DNA of 64,000 nucleotides, taken from the NCBI GenBank assembly GCA_021397835.1, contig JAJFZO010000609.1, positions 2,048,501 through 2,112,500 on the forward strand, in the 5' to 3' direction. Below are positions 23,486-35,830 of this stretch, piece by piece. The stretch is from Moringa oleifera (Eukaryota; Streptophyta; Magnoliopsida; Brassicales; Moringaceae). Position numbers and translations under genes: made by a program. The notes under the pieces were generated by a model. That model did not search any database and had not been told where the DNA came from. It was given only the letters and a program-made list of their open reading frames with translations. Position 1 is the stretch's first letter. Every line of letters begins with the position of its first letter.

Positions 23486-26400
23486 AGTAAAGTTGTACCA
23501 TTCCTATCACCTTGAGAAATCACCTTGTCTTGAAGGTAAAAGTCAGGATAGTTATGGCAAAAGTCATGAAGTGCCTCTTATGTTGCATTTTTTGAGGAGT
23601 TGTCATTCCATTGAACTAAGACTTCCCTTTCCATGTTGCTTTATTTCAACACTTGCCGAGAACCATGAATAACAGTAGGAAAAAATAAGGGTTTATGATG
23701 TTTAGAGTCATGTGGGAGTGGATAAGTCTCAACATTATCCACATAACGAAATGGCTTCAGTAAAGAAATGTGAAACACCGGATGTATCTTAGATTGATGA
23801 GGTAAATCCAATCGATACGCGATCTGTCCGATGCGTTCCAAAATAGAGAAAGGATCATAATATCCCATAGCAAGTTTTTAGGAAGAACGATGACTCATTA
23901 ATAATTACCGATAAGGCTGTAAGCGAACCAACACTCTATCACCAATGGCAAATTCTAGTTCTTGTGGATGGTGATTAGCCTTTTATTCCATTCAATGTTG
24001 AGTTTGTTGAAAATCAGCTTTTAAAAAGCGTAACAGAGCATCATAATCCTGAAGATCCTGAAGAAGTTCATCGAGTGCTTGAATGGAAGTAGAAGTCTTA
24101 GAATATGGTAGAATAGTTTGTGGTAAATTACCGTAGAGCGTCTCAAAGGGTGTCATTTTGATGAAGCTATGGTAAGTGAAATTGTAACAAAACTCTGCCT
24201 AACCCAAATAAGAAAACTATGCGGCAGGACTATCATGACTAAATGCTTAGAGATACTGTTCAAAAGCTTAGTTGACAGCCTCTGATTGGCCATCCATTTT
24301 AGGGTGCTATTTCGTGTTATATTTCAAAGTTATGCCACTTAATTCGAATAATTTTCTCCAAAAGTTACTAAGAAATATGGGATCTCGATCAAAGATGATG
24401 AAACTTGAAAAATAATGGAGTTTAACGATCATATCTATAAATAGTTCTATAACTTTGGTTGTTGTAAAATTAGTGGGTAAGGCTTCAAAGTGTGCCAACT
24501 TGGTGAGGCGACCAACGACCACCAAAATCATAGTAAACCCTTAGGAAGAAAGCAAACTTGTGACAAAATCCATTATGATTTCGTCTCAAACAAGTGATGG
24601 AATTGATAGTGGCTGAAGTAAACCTAAAGATGCTTTAGTGGAATACTTAGTCTATTGACAAACCAAACACATAGCAATGAATTGCTCTACATCTTGTCAT
24701 ATAAAAGGCCAAAAGAAAATGATAGAAAGTCGGATCAGGGTACGTTTAACTCCAAAATGATCGACTCAAGGTGTAGCATGAAATTCTTGCAAAAGAGGCA
24801 TCTTTTAAGCCAAATGAGGACTAATATAATAATATTGTATGAAGAGTAAAAGACAAGTAGTACAACAATAAGCAAAAGAAAGTTACCTTATCAGCAACTG
24901 CTTATGAAGAGCAACCAAGTCAGCCAATTAACTATTTTCTTCTCTAAGTGTAATTAGAAAATCCGATATGGGTCCACTGGCCAAAAGAAAGGTGATAAGG
25001 ACATGCTGAGAAATGACTACATTAGAGTCTTCATACACACTGGATAAAGCATCAACAACACCATTAGCCTTACCAAGTTTATACTCAATACATAACCTAA
25101 CAATTTACAGAGGTAACCTTGTTGATTTGGTGTTTGTATAACTTGCTATAATAATTCTTTGATACTTTTGTCATTTGTACGAATGATAAAGAGTCAACCC
25201 AGTGGATACTGTCACTATTTACGAATAGCTTCAATGATAACATGTAATTCTTTGACGTAGGTAAAAGTTGTTTGTAGTTTAAGACTTAATTTGCTACTAA
25301 AATATGAGATAAGGTGACCATCCTGCCTAAGCATAGCCCTAATACTGACATTGGAAGCATTAATTTTAATAATGAAATCTAAATTAAAATTGGGCAAACG
25401 GAGCACTAGAGTAATCAACATTACCTGTTTAAAAGCATCAAAACCAGACGAAGCTAAGGGTGACCAAATAAATCCATCCTTAAAAACAAATTAGTAAAAA
25501 GGGCTACAATAGAAACATAGCCTTGAATGAACCAAGGTGGTAGCCAATAAGCCCAAAAAACCACATAACTGCATTTGGGATGTTGGTACAGGCTAATTTA
25601 CTATCGTGTTCAGCTTATGTGGATCAGTCTTCACTCCTTGCAGAGTGACAATATGCCCTAAATATTTAATAGTTGTTTGATTAAAGATGTACTTAGAGAG
25701 CTTAACAAAGAACTTGTTAGACTGTAAGCATTCTAATACTTGAGCAAGGTGAGAAAAATGATTAATTTTAGTAATACTATAAACTAATATATCATCAAAA
25801 AAAAAGATTATAAACTTACGTAAGTATGGAACAAACAAATAGTTCATAGTGGCCCAAAATATAGAAAGAGCATTTGAAAGAACAAATGGCATCATGAGAA
25901 ATTCAAAGTGGTCGTCATGTGTGTGAAATGCCATTTTATAAATGTCTCGTTCATTGACTCGAATTTGATGATAACTACCTCAGAGATCCAATTTACTGAA
26001 AATTGTAGCACCCCCTAAGCTCATCCAATAATTCATCAATGGTAGGAATGGAAAATTTATCTTTTATAATGACAGCATTTAGGGCTCGATAATCAACACA
26101 GAACCGATATGAGCCACCTTTCTTCATAACAAGAATAACTAAAAAAAATGGGCTTTGACTCGATCTGATAATACATTGATCATACATTTCCTAAACCAAT
26201 TTTTTCGTTTAAGTTTTTTGGAAGTGAGGATAACGATAAGGGTGCACATTAACAGAAGTGGAGTTAGGTACTAAATATATATTATGATCAAAGACATGAT
26301 GGGGAGGAAGGCTTTGTGGTGGGAGAAACAAAGAGGCATGCTTATGTAATGAAGAAGTGATAGCCTAGGGTAATTTAGGTGGAAAATTCAAGGTAGTGGT

Positions 26401-28071
26401 CTTTAAAGGATGAGAAAGACTCTTGGTTTCAAGAAGGTTGTACAACTAAAAGAAGCTGTGAACATCCTTACCAGTGATAAGAGCCTGTAATTGAGTGAAA
26501 GAGATTTTTCGATGAGATAGAGAGTGATCTCTTTTAAGGAAGACAGTTGAACCATTCTTAACAAATTCCATAGTCAAAGCAACATAATCATGAGAGACCT
26601 TACCTAGTAATTATAGCCATAGAATGCCCAAACCTACATCCGAACCTTCTATAGGTAAGACATATAAATCAACTAAAAACTCATGACCCTGCATAGTCAA
26701 AGTCAATTGAGAACAAAATAATTTACAAATAAGAAAATCATCATTACCAATATAAACCCGAAAAAGATTAGTGAATTGCACCAACAAACCTAACTACTCA
26801 ACTATTAGAGGCTTGATAAAATTGTGTGTACTGCCACTGTCAATCCACCCCTGAAAATTATAGGAGCCAACTTGAACAAGCAGACAGAGCCAACATGGAT
26901 TAGCTTGCCCGGACAAGGCATTAAGGCTGGAAATATCGCCTATCACTAAGGCCTTATCCTATCTCTCATTTTCAGGCTATGGAAGTTCCTCTGTGTCACC
27001 AACCTCATCATCCATACCCAACAACAAGAAAAACTTGTTGCGATAATGATGCAACACACTCTATTTTTTGTCGCAGTTATAACATAAACCTTTGTCTCTT
27101 TTTTCATGGAGTTCAGTAGGTAAGAGTCAATGGACGAGTGGAGTAAGGTGGGTAATAAAAGTGGCCTGGGGAATGGTTTAAGTAGTGAAGAAGATATGGT
27201 AGGTAAAGGAGGTAAGATATGAGGAATGGAATGAGAAGGCGATGTAGTAGTAGATTTAAGTGATAGAGGGAGGAATGATTTGCATTTGGATGACTAGTTA
27301 GACCATAGAGGATTGTCTTATAAGGATTCTACCATACGAGCTTTATATGCGTGAGCTAAGGCAAAAGTTTCCATCAATGACGTGGGTCTCAATAATAACA
27401 ACTCACAATAAATATGAGGTTTTAATCTAGTAATAAAGAAAGAAATCAATAATTGTTAAGAAATACCCATAACCTTATTCATTAAATCCTCAAATTCTGA
27501 TTGAAACTCTACTATTAAAGAACGTTGAGAAAGATTAGAAAGATGACCTTGATGATCCTTATACATGGAGGCCCCGAATCTGAGTCTTAAGATTCTACAA
27601 AAACTCTTTCCAAGAAGTGAGTAGATAATTGGCCTTTAGCCATTGGTATCAGGCTAAAACACGCCCTTCCAAATGAAAGGCAACAATTTATAGATGAAGT
27701 GAGCCTTTGGTCCCATGAAAAACAAAGAATTCCTCGAGTCACAATGGCCATCCATTAGGGTTAGTTCCGTCAAACTTTGGAACTTCCATTTTCATGGAAC
27801 AGAAAATAAAAGAATAATTAGAGTTATCAAAATGGCCACCAATTGCTTGTTGGAGTTGAGCACTATGCTTAAAGCCATCGATGATCAATCGATAGATCTC
27901 GACTATTGCGAATGTAGATCTTCTAAATGTGAATCTACAGTAGCCATATACTGTTGCAAGGTTTTATGAATCGATAATGTTTGGCTATCCAATTAAGTTT
28001 GTGGAGCTTTAACCGCAACTAGGATATCAGATTCAACCATAGAAAAGAAAATCAATTGAAGCACCAATAAA
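23486..28071 (-). mobile_element. Chromovirus-type Ty3-gypsy internal region (gag-pol, inactivated)
   Basis: Domains run on the minus strand in the normal order. Gag lies at about 28040-27300 (MVESDILVAVKAPQT at its start; ELLLLRPTSLMETFALAHAY near its end). The zinc knuckle KGLCYNCDKK lies near 27090-27060, followed by protease. RT follows: SQSPFFLVILVMKKGGSYRF and VDYRALNAV (26165-26075), then IIFFFDDILVYS with the catalytic Asp-Asp near 25800. RNase H (FNLDFIIKINASNVSIRAML, 25390-25330) and integrase (GRLTKLAHFEALPTNFTTTK, 24515-24455) follow. The tail has [20 protein letters not shown] (23815-23755) and a chromodomain-like remnant. A TTGGTGCTTCAATTG stretch beside the right LTR may be the primer-binding site. 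Frameshifts and stops separate the blocks, so it cannot make a full polyprotein. Confidence 0.9.
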
Positions 28072-28435
28072 TGCGCCCTTAGATTTCAGAAACTATAAGA
28101 GTGTTAAACAACGTTATTCGAGTAAGTATTTGCTCGAAATTATAGAAGAAATGAAGGAAGAAAGAAATAGAAAAATGATGGAGGAGGAAATTTCTTAATT
28201 CATTCCATACCTTTCTGCTCATCCAACAAACTATTTATACTGTTCATAACGTGCATGGTTCTGGAAATAACCATGTAACTGTAATTTGTTATACGTAAAA
28301 CCTATTACGTAACTTCTTAACAACCATTAACAAATGAACAAATACAGTCAATTATCCATGCTGGCTTTTTCTTGGCACGTTTGGGTCTTCTTTTGCTATT
28401 GCTTCTCTACTTATTGAGTGTCTCCTTTTAGTCCA
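28072..28435 (-). repeat. Right LTR (5' LTR) of the chromovirus-type gypsy element
   Basis: Partner of the LTR at 23107-23485. In element orientation it ends ..AAGGGCGCA just before the primer-binding region; the other copy has a mutated ..AAAGGCGTA end. The two copies are clearly alike but not identical, so the insertion is not recent. Confidence 0.85.
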
Positions 28436-29640
28436 AGAGAGCTTTTACAAGACAGAAGAGAATATACTAACATGCACACAACACTTCCAAGAGTAGAACC
28501 TGGTAGTTAGTAAACCTAGTAGTCAGTTAACATGCACTTGGAACTTTGCTATAAATAAGAGTAAGGATTCACATTCGTGCATACTCAGATTCACCTGGAC
28601 ATTACAAAAAACACTCATATACACCTATAGAGAAAATGATTGGAAGAAAAGAGCATTACTAAGAGTTTGACATTATTTTAAGTTTTTTTATTCATTTTCT
28701 CATTGAATTATAGATGTAATTATCTTGTTGTTGCAAAAAAATGGTGATCAATTACTAAAATTACCTTCTAAAATTTATTTTATCATTTAAAAATTAAGAT
28801 TATTTAATTTATTACATGAAAACTATAATTTTTTATATGCAAAATATTAATAAAAAATTTAGGATAATTTTAAATTTTCATTTTATTAAAAATGAAATAC
28901 CGCACTATAATCATTATCAAATTCTTTTTTTTTTTCTTTCTTCCTTGTCTTAGGGCTTAAGGTACTAAGAGGTGGATTGAGTACAAAATCACTCTTTTTC
29001 AAAAGAAGTGTTTTAGAATATTAGGGTTCAAATGAGAGTGAAGTGTCAATGTTTTTTTCAAAATAGCTTTCTTTACAGAAAGCCTAATTTTATCAATTTG
29101 AATGAGCAATAGTTAGAAAAATAAATGCAATTTTTACAAAATATAGCCGCCTCGGGTTGTTAATCATTTTTCAAGCGTATCAAACTTTCGAACCTAGAAT
29201 TTTGTAGAATAAAAAAACAGTTACTTTTAAATAAGTGAATAATCGCACTTTCTGTATAATTTTCACCAAGGGTTCTCTTATCTGAAACCTTGATTGTGAC
29301 AGTAATCATTCAAATTAAACATTTGAGTGCCAGATTTATGATGAGGGGATTTACCATTTGTGAAGAAACCTGGTTAAAAAAAAAAAAAAACTAAGGGTTT
29401 GCTTCATGAAAACTAATAGAGAATCCTCAAGCAAGTTGTTCGAAGGCATGAATGTTGGGTAGGAGAACCAAACAATGAAAAAATTATTATGTTTGCATTC
29501 TTTTTCCTTAATCTTTTTACTTTATTGCTTGAATCTTATTATAGAATTTTGGTTACTGATGGAAGAATTATAGGGTGCAAAGATTCTTGCTAAATAGGCA
29601 AAAAAAAAAAATAATACTCAATTCACCCTGCTCTTGGGTT
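28436..29640. other. AT-rich DNA, probably decayed LTR sequence
   Basis: No frame or splice structure supports a gene. The last part (29560-29650), with CAATTCACCCTGCTCTTGGGTT-like sequence ahead of a primer-binding site, is the usual end of a Ty1-copia LTR region, so some of this stretch may be the 5' LTR of the following element. An A13-A15 run lies near 29377. Confidence 0.35.
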
Positions 29641-30345
29641 ACCTTAGGTAGACCATCAATTGGTATCAAAGCAAAGTGCTCTAATATTAGCTAAGCTTAA
29701 TTGTTTAAGAGCAAAAAATCACTAATGGTAACCATAAGAAACAACATTATTGAAAGGCTCTTCAAAACAAAACAATTATACTTTAATGGTAATGATTATA
29801 GCTCTTGGAAAGCTAAAATAAAGATTTATCTAAAATATATAGACTTTGATTTATGGAAGGTTATCGAGAATGGTCCCTATGTCTCTACTAAAATAATGAA
29901 TGGAAGGAAAGTTAGAAAAGAGGAGAATGAATTTAACAATAAGGACAAAGAGAAGCTATAGCCATAAATATTCTCTATTGCTCCCTAGATAAGAGAGAAT
30001 CCGATAGAATATATGCATGTGAGAATGCACATGATATATGGAGAACTCTCAGAGTAACTCATGAAGGACCTAATTAAGTTAAAGAGCCAAAATTATCATA
30101 TTAGTCCATAATATATGAACGATTTAAAATAAAATTACATAAAAAAATTAGTGATATGTTTACAAGATTTATAGATATTATTAATGCTCTTAAGAATTGT
30201 GGTAGAGTATATCTTAACATAGAAATGATTAAAAAAAATTTAATGTGTTTTCTTTCAAGTTGGGATCCTAAGGTTACAACCATTATGGAAGTAAAAGAAC
30301 TCAAGAAGTTAACTGTAGAAGAACTTAAGATTTGAGGATGAGGAT
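29641..30345 (+). mobile_element. Ty1-copia gag relic, copy 2
   Basis: ATTGGTATCAAAGC at 29659-29672 is a well-kept tRNA-Met primer-binding site. The 86-codon frame at 29701-29961 then reads FNGNDYSSWKAKIKIYLKYI and DFDLWKVIENGPYVSTKI, the N-terminal gag motif of SIRE-like copia elements. Broken frames continue to about 30340 (FKIKLHKKISDMFTRFIDII near 30125; LMCFLSSWDPKVTTIMEVK near 30240). Sequence and order match copy 1 at 18.7 kb, but this copy is cut where the next unit begins. Confidence 0.85.
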
Positions 30346-31270
30346 TAGTGCTCATGGATGGCAATTTGTGCTTGATATTAAAGAACCCACATTCCCTAAA
30401 GCTTATGAAGCAATTCTTTGCTAACATGAGCTTAAATAGTGATACAAACATCACAAGGAGCAAAGTCAATATGGTAGATATAAGCTTTGACTACAATGAT
30501 CCCACCAAAATTTTAAGCATTCTCAATGAAAGTGAATGTAAATTTATTAGTGTTAACACTTCCTTGATTGCTTACCAATTTTTCTATAGAGACGTGGTTA
30601 AGTTTTTAAGTGAATGTCCTTAACTAAACAAAACCTAAAGGATAAGGACATCCCCTAGACTCTCAACTAGGACTTTGCATTATGTTATCACTTTTATTAT
30701 CCTACCTAGACATGGACATAGGGATTCCATGCATACATGATGCATAGATTGTTCAATAAGATCTCTTGCAACTTGGCTTTTTATCGTGTTTAATCATATT
30801 GTACAAGTCCATACTACTTCAGTTAATAAGAATGTGAATCTTTCTCTTTCTTATGGAAATGTCTTCACAAGAACCTTTAGGCACTTTATGATACCACTTC
30901 CTTTCACTTTAGAAAAGATAAAAATGAAGGCAAAAGACCACATTGATAGAAAGATCCTTAGACACATGCATTTAGTTGAACAAATGAAAGGTGTGTGGGT
31001 CAACATTATTAAAACATCATGTAGACACAAAACTCCAAATCAAATTTCAATGGATGAGGATGATGACGATGAAGAACATGATGAGGGTGATGATATGAGA
31101 ATAAGTGAAGAAAGTGAGGAATGAAAAGCAAGAGAGTGTAAGGATGAAGATGAAGGCTCTTTTAAAGGAATTAATAACAAAATCAATGATTTAAATGTCC
31201 AAGTAAAGGATATCAAAGCTTGGACTCCACTATGAAGCTTATCGTGTTTGCTTAGGTCCTTCATTTTCTT
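30346..31270 (+). mobile_element. Plant-transposon-domain protein fragment
   Basis: A 91-codon frame (30348-30623) contains FFANMSLNSDTNITRSKVNM and VDISFDY, and a 112-codon frame (30786-31124) contains MFNHIVQVHTTSVNKNVNLS and ends in a strongly acidic tail (DEDDDDEEHDEGDD). Between them FNKISCNLAF is visible in another frame. This is the pattern of the 'putative plant transposon protein' domain carried by large plant retrotransposons (recognised by motif, not by a search). At least two frame changes separate the parts. The copia gag copy ends just before it, so the two are joined chimerically. Confidence 0.6.
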
Positions 31271-34200
31271 TTTGTACTTACTTCATGTACTTGATTAAGT
31301 TAGTTATGCAAAGATTGAAAAAAGATTGCTAATTTTGGTTTTTTTGGGTAATTTTTAACTTTTTTTTAATTTGAATGTACTTGTTTGAAAAATCAATGAA
31401 GTAATTCTCTTTTGATATCTCTGGACTCTTTTATGTATCACTTAAACTTTTAAATGTTAGTGAATACTTGAAAATGTAGATGAAGTTAAGAACGTATTAG
31501 TGGTAGTGTTTATATCTTGAATATTTTGCTTATGATTGCATCATAGTATATTTTAAAAGGAAATTGTGAAGTATCATGTATAGTAATCCCAAGCAATATT
31601 CAAATTTTTGCACATGGTTAATTCTTGTTTTGGAATGCACTCTTGTGGCTTGAAGTTGAGGTTTTAGTGATAAAATATTGGACGTGATTTTTATTTTTAC
31701 TATGGTTAAATGAATGAGTATGGTATTGCCAAAATAAAAGGGAGATTCTACCCATTCTTAACTAAAATTGTTCATTATCTCTCAAATTTTGAGTCTTTAG
31801 GGAAGCATGAGCTTAAAGGGAACTTATATTGAATGTTTTCATGATTTTACTATAGACTTACTAAAAATCTCTCAAGTATATTAGTGAAAACTAAACATAT
31901 TTTCTAGTGGCCAATCCAAATAGAAGCTAAACTAGTCTGCACTTAGGTATAATAATTCACGTATACAAAAGAGTTTTAGTAAAGTTTGGTAGCTTCTAAA
32001 AGTTTACTTTGCTTTTAAAATGTATATTTGAATGTTTCTATATTTCTTGAAAATCATACTTTTAAGCTTGCTTATTCCTCAGTATTATTGGAAATTTAAC
32101 TACCAAATCTCCAGTTGATGGATTAAATATCAAATTCTTAAAACTCGAAAGCAACAATAATCAATGCATGAAAAAACTAAACAATTATAAGAACATATGA
32201 TCTATATTCACTCTTAATTTAGAGTTACATCCATTTTACAACTATCGCATGAAACTTTTTAACTATGAAAATATATTACAAGAGAGATAACTTTTTTTAG
32301 CCCTTCCTTTATTATAATAAAGTTTAAGACTCTCATACTCTCTTTATATTTTTTACCTATGTAAAAATTTCCTTTTTGTATAATAAAGCTTAGAGTAATA
32401 AGCATTATAAATGAATAATTTACCAATGAATCTTTGATTCAAAGGTTGATTTATAGAGAAATCATCAAATTAATCTCATATATAACTTTTTACAAAGAAC
32501 TTAAATATATCTATAACAAATTTAGATACATCAATACCTGCTCAAAGAAATATCTAACAAATAAGGACTTCTTAAAAATTCACCAGGATCTTAATAGAGA
32601 ATGCTCGGGAAACTCTCACAGAAACTCTTAGGAAGTTCTCAAGAAAACTCTCAAGAACCCTATCAAGAACTCTTTAGCTTTAAACACTAATTTTTGCATA
32701 AATGGGAAGAAGTCTTGAACTCTTCCAGCATACCACTATTAATAGGGGATTATCCCACCCAAATTTCATAAAATGCGAGATGATAAAAGGACTATCATGT
32801 GTCAAACGCTCCTCAAAGGTGAATTATGCATTTTTATTTTACACCCAAGAGAATCCATGCTCAAGTTCACCATCCTCTTCAACAAAATTTCCCACTCATC
32901 TTAAAATATTAAGAATAATCTCTTCTTGGATATTCTGGAACCTTTTCCTTTGAATTTCTATCAGCATCACATCACTTTGTTATGATGACTTTGAAATTGA
33001 AATTTTAAAAGTGATCTTTAATGACTCAGATTTAACAATAGCTTTCAAGTTTCATTATCTTGATGTGCTATGATCAGGACTATAGCAAGTCAAAGTCTAT
33101 CATGCCTTATATTGTCTTTTAAAAAAAAATTGTTATAAATCATATTAGGAGAAGAGTAGGTCAAGGTTGACAATAAAGTAGATTGGGGTTTATAAACGTA
33201 GTAGGTCAAAGATGAATCTTCATTTTTCTTCACCAGCCTACGTCAGGGTCAAATCACATCAGGATCAAACTAGATCAAGGTATTAGCGTTTGCTTTTAAA
33301 AATAATGTGTAAGTGCACCAACTATCCCTCTTAGTCTTTTTCTCTCTTCTCGCCTTTTTATCTTTTAAATCCAACTTCAAACAAGAACCCATTCACTTCA
33401 TATTCTTCATAATACTTACCCTCTATAAACTTTGTCCTTAAGCTTAAACATCACCCTCTCTAATCTTTTAATTGGTGATTTTTTTCTTCATTTTCTACTT
33501 TTAAATACCTATGCCTCAAAACATATGTCTTTTTTATAGAGAGAGAATAAGCCTTGGGTTAGAGCAAATTACTATATTCTTAATTTTGTTGCATTAGAAA
33601 TCTCTAGCAACAAACTATCCTTGGACCCAACATATGGGTTGGATTATTGTTTTCGAAGATTCAAATACACAAGGTTAGAATTTGCCCATTTAACCATTTT
33701 TCTTAAATATTTGCAAAATCACTATGATCACTCCTTCTAATTAATGCCCAATGCTGGTAGATTTATGGTCTCTTTTGTAGTTAAGATTCTTGATTTAAGA
33801 GGATCTTATTTATCTGCTTGTATAATAAGCAGACTCTTTGAACTTAAAATCAATAGGGATGACAAAGAATCAAAAAATAAGTTTTATTGTTATTTTTCTA
33901 AACCTTCTAGGTGTTTTCAAGAAAGGATCATCCTCAAATAATAAAAGATGGACTAAAAAGTATTTTTTTAATATCTTGACCTAGGATGTATCCCGATCTG
34001 AATCTATGGACTACAGACCCTAATAAAAGTCTTCACCATTCAAGTTTTTTGCACCAAGTTCTAAATCTAATCCTCGCACTGAAAATTAAAACATAGTAGA
34101 GTCTAAGCCTAACTTGGAATCCTCATCTAGTTCTGAACTTTCTTTTAACTCTTCATTTGAAAAATTCCAATCTATGTCTTCAAGTTTTACATTATCTGAC

Positions 34201-34560
34201 AAGTCTCAAACTCTTGATCTCTAAAGTCTCAATGTAAATCAGGTAACTAAGCATGTAAATCTTGATGTGCTAAACATCGATCTGAATCACCTCTCACAAA
34301 TAAATCTTGACTTAATTGCAACACCCAATCATCCATAATTTTCTACCTTTGATAATTTCAGTTTCCTCTTTGAATCAATGAATAATCTTATAGCCTCTAA
34401 CCCCAAATTTATGCATAATATTTTGTCAGTTGCTTCTTTAGGTTATTTATCTAAATTTTTTTCAAAATTCCATGTACTTATCATATTTGTGATTGGTTTT
34501 TAAAATGATTTGGTCTTTCGTAGCTTTTAAAACCATGCCTTCCAAACAACTCCCTCGCAT
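31271..34560. other. AT-rich intergenic or transposon-derived DNA
   Basis: No protein family, splice pattern or RNA gene is recognised. Open frames are short and lie in AT-rich sequence (for example 32434-32631, 32702-32953, 33744-33941). The sequence character is like that of the neighbouring retrotransposon internal regions, so long-decayed element DNA is the likeliest content. Confidence 0.5.
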
Positions 34561-35830
34561 GGATGAAAATATCTTAAGTGATGCCTTTGAAGCGCTTTGC
34601 AACAACCTCATTCATGTAATGCTCTACCTCTTGAACTTTCCACTGTAGAGTCCCAAACATTAGCTCTTCCTCCTCCCCTCAAAGATAAAAGCAAAGCCCT
34701 AGCTTCTTCCTACCAACACCATAAGAAACATGCATCGCATTTTCCTTATAGGTCTTCTACCAAAAAAACTCACGTAGCACTTATCCCTCTATTTTTAATG
34801 TCTGATAAATCCAACTCCCTTCGAAACAGAGGTCCCTAGACTTTCTACCATTAAAATGTCCCTGAAATCGGTTCTACTAAATCTAATGCTTGCTTAACCT
34901 AGGAATTCATCAAGAAGTCCTTTCTAACAGTTGACTTGGAGAAGTATATCAAAGAAGTGATCAATGTTCTCTTGAGCCAAGCTATCTTGGCATTAAACGA
35001 GATAGGAGTTGCTTCTTCTAAATCAATATACTTATGATTTTTTTCCTTTTTGGCTCACCATTCTCCTTTCCATGTACAATCCAAAAAAACAGAAGGCAAT
35101 TGTCATTGATCAATACAATTACATTAGAAAAGGTTTGAAATTCTTCATGAAGTAGGCTGAAACCTACCAAAATGAATGCAATGACATCGAAAAAAAAGTT
35201 GGATGAGATGACTATAACTTTCAAAAAGATGAAGAAGAAAGTGATTAACATACAAGCTGAACTCATTACTCATGATAACATTGATACCAAGATTGAAACA
35301 GCCAAGGTAGACCTGAACTAAAAACATGAAGTAGAACTAGCTCAAGTTCATGATCAAATAAAAGAGAAAGCCACTACTAATCCAAAGGCATTTGATAGAA
35401 AAGATCAAAGCAACGGTGCAAAACATTGATCTGAGCTAGATAGGGCTTAAATTGACCTCTTCTGATCTTGCTAGTCCTCTTAGTGTGCCTGATTCTGCTA
35501 TGAGCACCCTAAACACTCAAGACAAAGGCATGATCAATATGAGCTTCTTTTTAAGGAATCTTGATGAAAAAACTCTTGCCACTCAACTTGAAGTTTCCTC
35601 TAATCCAACCAATCTCCATGCTACTTGAATATTACACAATGTCTTTTCTTCTTTGATTATTTGGTTGTTGTGGTGAATAATGATGTTTATGTTTGCTTTC
35701 ATTGGAGAATTCTTCAATATTTTAACTTTCGAATATTGACTTTCTTTTGTAATGTTGCTTTTGATAAAAATCTATTAAGTATATTTCAGCTTTTTCATAA
35801 TATTGTATGGATTGATTAACATTTGGAGAA
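34561..35830 (+). mobile_element. Gag-like debris
   Basis: Plus-strand frames at 34597-34839 and beyond (FLTVDLEKYIKEVINVLLSQ followed by AILALNEIGV at about 34920-35010) and a Lys/Glu-rich stretch at 35150-35400 look like a decayed retrotransposon gag or ORF1, possibly the downstream part of the same element type as 30.3-31.3 kb. Stops and frame changes are frequent. Family assignment is a guess. Confidence 0.35.

Noticed and set aside
27715..27969. 84-codon plus-strand frame
   Set aside because: Shadow of the gypsy gag on the opposite strand.
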